From a candidate division NPL-UPA2 bacterium (GTDB taxonomy: Bacteria; Bacillota; UBA994): 20,391 bases of DNA. Positions 14,288 to 20,391 of the stretch are shown one piece after another. The notes beneath the pieces are model-generated. The model was not told the DNA's origin. It made no database searches and saw only the letters and a list, made by a program, of their open reading frames with translations. Each line of letters starts with the position of its first letter. The stretch's first letter is position 1. The stretch spans positions 1 through 20,391 of the forward strand of contig QLUB01000016.1 in NCBI GenBank assembly GCA_018725205.1, written 5' to 3'. Position numbers and translations under genes: made by a program.

Positions 14288-15433
14288 ATGGGAAGTGCAG
14301 CCAAATTCGCAGTAGCGCTGCTGTTACTGTGTGTGGTGATGACGAGCAGCGCCGACGCCTTAGCCGTGAATAGCCCGCGTGCGATACTGGTCACGCCTGA
14401 AAGAGCAGAGTCCCTGTGGAACAGAGCTGCTAACACTCGCCACGCCCCCGCAAGCTTGGCGAAGGTGCTTACGGCCGTGCTGGCTATCGAGTCAGGCAGA
14501 CTTGATGAACATGTGCTCATCACTCCCCTCGCCGCAGCCGTAGGGGGGTCTTCGCTGCACCTGCGTTCGGGGGAGAGGCACACTCTACGCGAGCTGGTCT
14601 ACGCAGCTATGTTGATTAGTGCTAACGACGCATCAGCGGCGATTGCCGAGCACTTGGGCGGTAGCCTAGCCGGATTCAGCGCGATGATGAACGCGAGGGC
14701 CGGAGAGCTTGGCATGCGCAACTCCCGTTTTGCCAATGCGCACGGCCTGCCGGAAAGCGGGCAGTTTTCGACGGCCGCGGATTTGGCGCGCTTAGGGTTA
14801 CACGCGGCTTCTCTGCCGCAATTCTTAGCGATTGCGGGGCGGGAGCGCTTTACTATGACTAACGGACGTGTGCTCGTCAATCAAAACCGGTTGCTTGGGA
14901 CTCTGCCCGGGGTCGTTGGAGGCAAGACTGGCTACACAGATGAGGCGGGGCAGTGTCTCCTCGTCATTGCTAAGCGCGACAACCTCACTATGGTGAGCGT
15001 AGTCTTAGGCGCACAGGGTGCACAGATGTGGTCAGACAGCACGGCCTTGATAGAGCATGGATTTGCTGCCTTCCAGCGGGAAATACTGATTCGAGGCAGA
15101 CAGACGCTTGGGGTCGTGGAGATCCCGCTTGCCGGTCAAGTGCTGCTGGTTGCGGAGCGTGAACTAACGCGTACCATTACCCGCGCGGAACGAGGAGAGT
15201 ATAGTACTGAGCTTCGAGTCAAGCCACGCCTGTTTCCGCCCTTGCGCCCGGGCGACAAACTAGGCGAGGTGGTGGTTACGCAGGGGGGACAAGAGATCGG
15301 ACGTGTGCATGTTACTGTGCCGGCGTATATTCCTCTTTTGACTTCTACCCGCCTGCTTGGGCTAGTGGTGGCGATAAGTCTAGGCGTAGGCATGAAGAGA
15401 CTAATGCGGAGGCGGAGAAAATGCAGAAAGTAA
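14288..15433 (+). CDS. dacF: DacF-like D-alanyl-D-alanine carboxypeptidase (penicillin-binding protein 5 family)
   Basis: A serine D,D-carboxypeptidase (peptidase family S11) that trims the terminal D-Ala of peptidoglycan side chains outside the membrane. Seen in 381 intact residues: signal peptide at about 1-24 (FAVALLLLCVVM), catalytic SLAK at residues 56-59, SAN at 111-113, KTG at 213-215 in VGGKTGYTDEAG, the PBP5 C-terminal beta domain, and a C-terminal membrane anchor followed by a basic tail (KRLMRRRRK). AAGGAG lies 6 bases before ATG 14288. Position next to spoIIM suggests a sporulation-type DacF/DacB; the exact paralogue is not settled. The stop overlaps ddl by 13 bases, linking removal and formation of D-Ala-D-Ala. 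Confidence 0.9.
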   Translation: MGSAAKFAVALLLLCVVMTSSADALAVNSPRAILVTPERAESLWNRAANTRHAPASLAKVLTAVLAIESGRLDEHVLITPLAAAVGGSSLHLRSGERHTLRELVYAAMLISANDASAAIAEHLGGSLAGFSAMMNARAGELGMRNSRFANAHGLPESGQFSTAADLARLGLHAASLPQFLAIAGRERFTMTNGRVLVNQNRLLGTLPGVVGGKTGYTDEAGQCLLVIAKRDNLTMVSVVLGAQGAQMWSDSTALIEHGFAAFQREILIRGRQTLGVVEIPLAGQVLLVAERELTRTITRAERGEYSTELRVKPRLFPPLRPGDKLGEVVVTQGGQEIGRVHVTVPAYIPLLTSTRLLGLVVAISLGVGMKRLMRRRRKCRK

Positions 15434-16441
15434 TAATCCTCTTTGGGGGTAGGTCTGCGGAGCATGAGGTTTCGGTGCGGTCGGCTGCCTCCGTGTTGGA
15501 GGCCTTAGATGTAGCCCGCTTCGTGCCACTCCCCGTGGGCATCAGTAAGGGCGGAAGATGGCAGGCAGGGCTTGATCCGCGCGCCATGTTGGGGGCTAAC
15601 ACAGCAACCGTGCCAGAACCACATGGCGAGGAGTACATGGGACCGATTGCCCGCATTCTTGCCGAGGCGGACGTCATCTTCCCCGTGTTACACGGGCCCC
15701 TAGGTGAGGACGGCAGCATGCAGGGCTTGTTTGAGATCGTTGACAAACCGTATGTAGGCTCGGGGGTGACTGCCTCTGCTTTAGGTATGGATAAGGTATT
15801 TCAAAAGACTTTGTTTCGCTGCGCGGGCCTCTCGGTGGTAGACTTTGTGTGGCGTTGGCGCAAGGCGTACGCAAAGGAACCGGATGCGTTCCATATAGAG
15901 GTGGAGCAAGCGGTGGGATACCCGTGTTTTGTCAAGCCGGCAAATATGGGCTCGAGTGTCGGGATTAACAAGGTAAACAGCCGGGAGGGGCTAAAGCACG
16001 CCGGTGGAGCGGGCCGTTAAGGGGCGGGAGATAGAGTGTAGTGTGCTCGGGAACGAAGAGCTTAGTAGCTCACTTCCCGGTGAAATAGTCCCAAGTGGCG
16101 AGTTCTATGACTACACAGCAAAGTATATACAGCCATCTACCCTGCATGTGCGGGCCGCACTTCTACCCGAGCAAACGAGCCAGATAAGAGAACTGGCCGT
16201 GCGTGCGCACGAGATGCTTGGCTGTGCGGGGCTATCTCGCGTAGACTTCTTTCTGCTCACTGACGGCACAGTGTACGTAAGTGAGCTAAACACTATACCG
16301 GGCTTTACTAGCATCAGTATGTACCCTAAAATGTGGGAGGCATCTGGGCTTCCTTACGGTGAGCTGATCACTCGCCTAATTGAGCTGGCTGTTGCTAGGC
16401 ACAGAGATGGACGCAGGATTTCCGTTGACTATCGCGAATAG
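15421..16441 (+). pseudogene. ddl: D-alanine--D-alanine ligase, frame broken by an apparent short deletion
   Basis: Ddl joins two D-alanines with ATP for peptidoglycan precursor synthesis (ATP-grasp family). Seen: FGGRSAEHEVSVRSAASVLE at the N-terminus, VIFPVLHGPLGEDGSMQGLF, GSGVTASALGMDK, the ATP-grasp PCFVKPANMGSSVGINK, then after REGLKHA a +1 frame change at about 16003 and VERAVKGREIECSVLGNEE, GEIVPSGEFYDYTAKY, and the metal/substrate segment VSELNTIPGFTSISMYPKMW. In homologues about 12-15 residues (typically ending in a KIL-V-E pattern) lie between LKHA and VERAVKG, so a stretch not divisible by three appears missing. No duplication is present here. The start overlaps the dacF-like gene, and an aminotransferase follows. 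Confidence 0.92.
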
Positions 16442-16473
16442 TAGTCGCAGTGAATCTATGTAGGAGGTGCAGT

Positions 16474-17679
16474 ATGGGTTTATCCTTATCGCGGCGCGGG
16501 CTTAGCATTCCGGCGTCGCCAATTCGCAAACTGGTACCATTCGCTGACGAAGCCAAGAGCCGCGGCACAAAAGTGTATCATCTAAACATTGGGCAACCGG
16601 ACATTGCGACCCCTGAAGAAATGTGGGAAAGAATCAAAAATTACGATGAAAAGGTATTAGCCTATGGCCCATCTAACGGCCTACTGGAGTTTCGCCAAGG
16701 CCTTTGCGGATACTATGCGCGGCATGGCGTGAACGTCTCCCCGGCGGAGATCATTGTGACTACGGGCGGCAGTGAAGCCCTGTTGTTTGCTATGCTCGCC
16801 ACTTGCGATGCCGGCGACGAGGTCTTAGTGCCCGAACCGTTCTACGCTAACTACAACGGGTTTGCGGTGTACGGGGACATTAAGATGGTGCCCGTGACTG
16901 CGCAAGCGGAGGACGGATTTAGGCTGCCCGACAAGGCGCGTTTTGTGGAAAAAGTAACGCCGCACACTAAAGCCATCCTACTGAGCAACCCCGGCAACCC
17001 TACCGGCGTCGTTTATACCCGCGCCGAGCTGATAACGGTCGCGGAACTAGCGCGCGAGTACAACCTGTACATCATTGCGGATGAGGTCTACCGTGAGTTT
17101 GTCTATGACGGGGAACGGTATACCAGCATCATGTCGCTGCCTGGCATTGACCAACATGCGGTCATTGCCGACAGCATCAGCAAACGCTTTAGTGCCTGCG
17201 GCGCGCGTGTTGGCAATGTTGTGAGCAAGAATAGGCAGCTCATGGACTCGATTATGAAGTTTGCACAAGCGCGTCTGTGCCCCCCCACCCTAGAGCAGGT
17301 TGGCGCTATCGGGGCGCTTAGCGTACCGGACTCCTACTTTACAGGTGTACTCTCCGAGTACCAAGAGCGCCGCGACATTGTCTATAACGGGATCATGCAG
17401 ATTAAAGGGGCCTTATGCAGGCCGCCCAAAGGAGCCTTTTATGTGATCGCCAAATTGCCTATCGACGACGGCGATGCATTCGCGGAGTGGATGTTGAGGA
17501 GTTTTTCCCTAGATGGGGCCACGACCATGGTCGCTCCCGCCGCCGGGTTCTATGCCACGCCTGGTTTAGGTCGCGATGAGGTGCGTTTGGCGTATGTGCT
17601 AAACGCCACCGAGTTAAGGCATGCTTTGCAGGTTCTTGCCGCCGGTGTCAAGGAGTACCAAGCGACAGTAATGCGCTAA
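16474..17679 (+). CDS. Pyridoxal-phosphate-dependent aminotransferase, class I/II (aspartate aminotransferase-like)
   Basis: A fold-type I aminotransferase that moves amino groups between an amino acid and a 2-oxoacid. Seen in 401 intact residues: RGLSIPASPIRKLVPFADEA, VYHLNIGQPDIATPEEM, VLAYGPSNGLLEFRQGL, TTGGSEALLFAMLAT, LLSNPGNPTGVVYTRAEL with the conserved Asn-Pro, IIADEVYREFVYDG with the cofactor Asp/Tyr, and the Schiff-base lysine in ADSISKRFSACGARVG. ATG 16474 is chosen because AGGAGGTG ends about 6 bases upstream; a GTG at 16450 is also in frame but lacks a site. Substrate is not readable from sequence. It could supply branched-chain 2-oxoacids to the operon at 6894-13545, but it is not adjacent to it. 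Confidence 0.9.
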   Translation: MGLSLSRRGLSIPASPIRKLVPFADEAKSRGTKVYHLNIGQPDIATPEEMWERIKNYDEKVLAYGPSNGLLEFRQGLCGYYARHGVNVSPAEIIVTTGGSEALLFAMLATCDAGDEVLVPEPFYANYNGFAVYGDIKMVPVTAQAEDGFRLPDKARFVEKVTPHTKAILLSNPGNPTGVVYTRAELITVAELAREYNLYIIADEVYREFVYDGERYTSIMSLPGIDQHAVIADSISKRFSACGARVGNVVSKNRQLMDSIMKFAQARLCPPTLEQVGAIGALSVPDSYFTGVLSEYQERRDIVYNGIMQIKGALCRPPKGAFYVIAKLPIDDGDAFAEWMLRSFSLDGATTMVAPAAGFYATPGLGRDEVRLAYVLNATELRHALQVLAAGVKEYQATVMR

Positions 17680-17695
17680 CCCTAGGCGGTTCTAG

Positions 17696-17748
17696 TCCCT
17701 TTTTTGGCCGCATAGCTGTATTAAACAGTGGTGTCGCCAAGGAGGGGA
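17696..17748 (+). promoter_or_regulatory. Leader hairpin covering the yqzK-like ribosome site; sister of the element at 13552-13595
   Basis: TCCCTTTTTTGGC (17696-17708) pairs fully, with three G-T wobbles, with GCCAAGGAGGGGA (17736-17748), which contains the ribosome site of ATG 17754. An inner CTGT/ACAG pair sits in the loop. Shared with the spoIIM leader in the same order: TTTGG, CGCATAGC, TGTA, AGTG, CCAAGGAG, AACGC and TGTG. Either a promoter (CATA core) or a translational hairpin, or both. Confidence 0.5.
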
Positions 17749-17753
17749 AACGC

Positions 17754-17966
17754 ATGTGGGTAGTAACGGTTGGTCCCTTCCGGGGGAAGCGGGCACGTAC
17801 CGCGAAGATTCTAGGTCTGGCAGTGCTCTTGATTCTGCTGGTTGCTCTTTTCTGGCAGATGCTCGATGTGATGCTGTCTCCACCGCAACATACAGAACCC
17901 CTAGCCGAGACAGTGTTTCAACGCATACTCATCCACCTGCGCAACTGGTACACGGATGGCTTTTGA
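17754..17966 (+). CDS. Small single-span membrane protein, YqzK/DUF4227-like
   Basis: Seventy residues: a basic N-terminus (RGKRARTAK), one hydrophobic span at about residues 17-38 (KILGLAVLLILLVALFW), and a short outer tail ending QRILIHLRNWYTDGF. The position directly before xerD and the short tail pattern with a terminal aromatic/Gly segment match YqzK/DUF4227 proteins, which occupy the same place in Bacillus. The match rests on context and overall shape, not on a firm motif. AAGGAGGGG is 6 bases before the ATG and sits in a hairpin. A terminator overlaps its stop, so it may form its own transcript. Function unknown. Confidence 0.75.
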   Translation: MWVVTVGPFRGKRARTAKILGLAVLLILLVALFWQMLDVMLSPPQHTEPLAETVFQRILIHLRNWYTDGF

Positions 17967-17989
17967 CCCCTGTTAAGGGGTCTTTATTT
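17965..17989 (+). terminator. Rho-independent terminator after the yqzK-like gene
   Basis: Stem GACCCC (17965-17970) with GGGGTC (17977-17982), loop TGTTAA, followed by TTTATTT. The stem starts within the stop codon. Confidence 0.75.
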
Positions 17990-18004
17990 ACCTAGGGGAA
18001 GGAA

Positions 18005-18058
18005 TTTTGTCCTTAACGCAGAATACTAGAAGATAGACTACTGTTTAAGGGGACAAAA
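18005..18058 (+). other. Inverted repeat across the xerD leader
   Basis: TTTTGTCCTTAA (18005-18016) is the reverse complement of TTAAGGGGACAAAA (18045-18058) apart from two extra G. The 3' arm contains the likely xerD ribosome site (AAGGGGA) and ends two bases before the ATG, so folding would hide it. It could also be an operator of a dyad-binding regulator. Confidence 0.5.
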
Positions 18059-18060
18059 AT

Positions 18061-18980
18061 ATGGAACAGCACATTGAGGACTACTTAGACTACTTGGGCC
18101 TAGAGCGCGGACTGGCCGAGAATACGCTCGAGTCCTACGGCAGGGACCTACGTCAGTTCTCACGCTTCGTCAGCTCAAACTGCGTCAGTTCTCACGCTTC
18201 GTCAGCTCAAACTGCACAAAGCCGTGGGAAGCCCTAGATCGCGGCCAGATTTTGCTCTACCTTGACAGCCTGAAACGACAGGGGAAGTCTACGGCTACCG
18301 TCTCGCGCAGCCTGGCGTCAATCCGCTCTTTCTTTCGCTTTTTGACCAGAGAAGGTGCGTTGCCAACGAATCCGGCGGCACTTTTGCACACCCCCAAAGT
18401 AGAAAAACGTCTTCCTAGGGTGCTAAGCCCAAAAGAAGTGGGCACCCTCCTAGGTCGGTTTACCCTTTCCTCACCGGTGGGATTACGCGACCGCGCCATG
18501 TTTGAAGTGCTCTATGCTACAGGCATCCGCGTCTCCGAGCTTATTTCACTGCAACTCACAGACACAAATCTTGCCGCCGGCTTCATTAAGTGCAAGGGGA
18601 AGGGCGGTAAAGAGCGCATGGTGCCACTCGGGACGGTGGCTATTAATGCGGTAGAGTGCTATCTCAGCACGGGACGGCCGCTATTAGTACGCTCGCGGGA
18701 AGTACGGTCGCTGTTTGTCAACTATCACGGGCGGCAGATGACCCGTCAGGGGTTCTGGAAACTGCTTAAAAAACACGTTACGGGAACAGGTATCGAGGCG
18801 AATATTTCTCCACACACACTCAGGCATTCCTTTGCCACGCACTTACTGGAGAACGGCGCGGATCTCAGAGCGGTCCAGGAGATGCTCGGGCATGCCGATA
18901 TTAGTACGACGCAAATCTACACCCATGTTACGCGCGCGCGGTTGCGCGAAATCTACGATAAGGCTCACCCCCGGGCCTAG
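18061..18980 (+). pseudogene. xerD: Tyrosine recombinase XerD, frame broken by a 32-bp tandem duplication
   Basis: XerD, with XerC or a related partner, resolves chromosome dimers at dif. Seen: N-terminal SAM-like domain EQHIEDYLDYLGLERGLAEN and TLESYGRDLRQFSRFV; after the duplication the frame moves +2 and resumes as CTKPWEALDRGQILLYLDSL; catalytic domain with Arg in ATGIRVSELISLQL, Lys in CKGKGGKERMVPLG, HTLRHSFATHLLENGADLRA (His-x-x-Arg), MLGHADISTTQIYTHV (His and the nucleophilic Tyr). Collapsing the duplication gives 295 residues, the normal XerD length. The order yqzK-like, xerD, deoB follows Bacillus (yqzK-ripX-drm) and supports XerD over other tyrosine recombinases. deoB begins 17 bases after the stop. 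Confidence 0.93.
18151..18214 (+). repeat. 32-bp perfect tandem duplication inside xerD
   Basis: Copy 1 is 18151-18182 and copy 2 is 18183-18214, identical. Period 32 shifts the frame by +2. The copies encode RQFSRFVSSN in the original frame. Confidence 0.96.
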
Positions 18981-19399
18981 TTCAGGGAGGCTGCCGCATG
19001 CAGAAGACTGTCGTCTTCATTGTATTAGATAGCGTAGGCGTCGGTGCATTACCTGACGCCAACCTTTACGGAGACCATGGAAGCAATACCCTTAAAAGTG
19101 TGTTGGATTACAATCCGTCACTTACTTTGCCTAACCTCACTGCGCTGGGGTTAGGAGAAATTCTGCCTCATCCTAGGCTTATTTCGTCAACCCCACCGAT
19201 GGGAGCTTTTGGCCGCGGCATCACGGCCTCACCGGCCAAGGACACGATCACCGGGCACTGGGAGATGGCTGGTATTGTGCTCGGACACCCGTTCCGCACC
19301 TTCCCCGCTGGGTTTCCGCGGGATGTGGTGCGCGCCCTTTCCGAGAGAACTGGCAGGGAGTTTATAGGCAATGTGGCTGCTTCCGGCACTGAGATCATT

Positions 19400-19561
19400 C
19401 GCGACCTCGGCCGCGAACATCAGCTTACAGGGGCGCCCATCCTCTATACGTCGGCGGACAGCGTGATGCAGATTGCCGCGCGCGACCTCGGCCGCGAACA
19501 TCAGCTTACGGGGGCGCCCATCCTCTATACGTCGGCGGACAGCGTGATGCAGATTGCCGCG
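19400..19561 (+). repeat. 81-bp in-frame tandem duplication inside deoB
   Basis: Copy 1 is 19400-19480 and copy 2 is 19481-19561, with one difference (aca/acg, synonymous Thr). It adds 27 codons starting RDLGREHQL. Confidence 0.96.
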
Positions 19562-19816
19562 CACGAGGATGTTGTGCCGCTTGCGGAGCTGTACTCGATC
19601 TGCCAAGTTGCCCGGCAGCTTATGCAGAGGGAGTTCAACGTAGCAAGGATTATTGCGCGTCCCTTTAGCGGGGAGTGGCCCTATGTCCGCACGCCCAACC
19701 GACGTGACCTAGCCGTAGCTCCTCCCGGACAAACCATGCTGGACATTATCTCGCGTCGAGGATTGCCAGTCATTGGCATAGGAAAGATATGCGACATCTA
19801 TGCCGGGCACGGCCCC

Positions 19817-19872
19817 ACCCAGTGTCTAAAGACTAAGAATACCGACCCAGTGTCTAAAGACTAAGAATAACC
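19817..19872 (+). repeat. 28-bp tandem duplication inside deoB
   Basis: ACCCAGTGTCTAAAGACTAA starts at 19817 and again at 19845, period 28; copy 1 ends AATACCG where copy 2 reads AATAACCG. The shift of +1 brings the TAA/TAG-rich frames into play and ends the first frame at 19864. Confidence 0.93.
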
Positions 19873-20278
19873 GCGAAGGAATGGCACTGACGGAGAGTGT
19901 GTACCGCGACACCCCCGGGGGACTTGTGTTTACGAATTTGGTGGATTTTGACCAGCTCTACGGACATAGAAATGACGCGGCAGGGTATGGCCGCGCACTC
20001 AAGGAGTTTGACGACTGGTTGGGTGGCTTTGTGACCAAGATGCGGACAAATGCCTATTTGTTCATCGCCGCTGACCATGGCTGCGATCCGCTCTATGCCG
20101 GAACTGATCACACGCGCGAGTATGTCCCCATCCTTGCGTATTCGCCGGCCTTTGAACCTGGCAAGCCCATAGGTGACCGAACGACGCTTGCAGACATTGG
20201 CGCTACCATCCTTGATGTGCTGGGGTTAAGCGAGCGACTGGCCGGAACTTCTTTTCGCGCGGAGTGGGAGGCTTAGCC

Positions 20279-20391
20279 ATGAAAATGTATGATGTCATCA
20301 AGCGAAAGCGCGATAGCCAAGAGCTTTCTGCAGCAGAAATCGCCTATGTAGTGGAAGGGGCTGTTACCGGCACCATCGCAGACTACCAGTT
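20279..20391 (+). CDS. pdp: Pyrimidine-nucleoside phosphorylase, N-terminal part (runs off the window)
   Basis: Pyrimidine-nucleoside phosphorylase splits uridine or thymidine with phosphate into base and (deoxy)ribose 1-phosphate, the substrate of DeoB. Only 37 residues are visible, starting MKMYDVIKRKRDSQELSAAE and continuing IAYVVEGAVTGTIADYQ. This is the typical start of the family (MRMYDII.KKRDG..LS..EI.F....Y..G.IPDYQ). The start ATG is 2 bases after the deoB stop, with GGAG/GGGAGG within the deoB end as ribosome site. Thymidine phosphorylase (DeoA) shares this start more loosely; the Pdp subtype is favoured in Bacillota. Confidence 0.85.
   Translation, partial: MKMYDVIKRKRDSQELSAAEIAYVVEGAVTGTIADYQ

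Larger units (their letters stand above)
18998..20276 (+). pseudogene. deoB: Phosphopentomutase DeoB with one in-frame and one frame-breaking tandem duplication
   Basis: DeoB interconverts ribose or deoxyribose 1-phosphate and 5-phosphate in nucleoside salvage (alkaline phosphatase superfamily, two metals). Seen: VVFIVLDSVGVGALPDA with the metal Asp, DHGSNTLKSVL, ASPAKDTITGHWEMAG with the phosphorylated Thr, FIGNVAASGTEIIRDLG, GKICDIYAGHG, FTNLVDFDQLYGHRND, and FIAADHGCDPLYAGTDHTRE with further metal ligands. A 27-residue block is repeated in frame at 19400-19561, and a 28-bp repeat at 19817-19872 breaks the frame after TQCLKTKN. Collapsing both gives 389 residues, the family length. CAGGGAGG precedes ATG 18998. 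No purine-nucleoside phosphorylase gene lies between it and the pyrimidine one, unlike many relatives. Confidence 0.94.

Noticed and set aside
18061..18980. xerD as an integrase of a mobile element
   Set aside because: Its context (yqzK-like gene before, deoB after) is the conserved chromosomal setting, and no attachment sites or phage/ICE genes are present.
275..19872. Duplications as target-site duplications or footprints of a transposon
   Set aside because: Lengths vary from 13 to 81 bp, sequences are unrelated, and no inverted-repeat remnants or consistent flanking motifs are visible.

Overview
The window (about 20.4 kb, moderately high GC) is from an endospore-forming Bacillota/Clostridia-type bacterium. 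The evidence is the order dxs-tlyA-nadK-recN-spoIVB-spo0A, spoIIM, a dacF-like carboxypeptidase, a yqzK-like gene before xerD-deoB, strong AGGAGG ribosome sites, TTG/GTG starts, and clostridial-type amino-acid fermentation genes. Every gene lies on the + strand. No tRNA, rRNA, transposase or CRISPR array was seen, and no gene-free stretch exceeds 300 bases.

Layout. (1) 1-6711: isoprenoid/NAD/DNA-repair/sporulation block (dxs end, tlyA, nadK, recN, spoIVB, spo0A), closed by a duplicated terminator. (2) 6894-13545: a fermentation operon, butyrate kinase - phosphate butyryltransferase - second butyrate kinase - P-loop ATPase - ferredoxin - three subunits of a 2-oxoacid:ferredoxin oxidoreductase. 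Together these would convert 2-oxoacids, probably branched-chain ones from amino acids, to acyl-CoA with reduced ferredoxin, then to acyl-phosphate, then to free acid plus ATP. (3) 13608-17679: spoIIM, a DacF-like D,D-carboxypeptidase, D-Ala-D-Ala ligase and a PLP aminotransferase. (4) 17754-20391: yqzK-like gene, xerD, deoB and the start of a pyrimidine-nucleoside phosphorylase gene.

The outstanding oddity is structural damage. Ten short, exactly adjacent tandem duplications (13 to 81 bp) lie inside eight genes or regions, and at least five apparent deletions plus one nonsense codon affect others. Collapsing each coding duplication restores the reading frame and a family-typical length (NadK 288, Buk2 358, VorB 354, XerD 295, DeoB 389 residues). 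Where the two copies differ, most differences are synonymous in the original frame. That favours two functional alleles laid end to end, most likely strain haplotypes joined during metagenome assembly, over decay after duplication in one genome. Raw reads would decide.

Other notable signals: a roughly 32-unit heptamer array (GAGARGY) between buk and ptb, followed by a second heptamer array (AGCGGAA) whose last unit forms the ptb ribosome site; two closely similar leader hairpins that pair with the ribosome sites of spoIIM and the yqzK-like gene; a Spo0A lacking much of its DNA-recognition region; and a SpoIVB lacking its PDZ core and catalytic serine.
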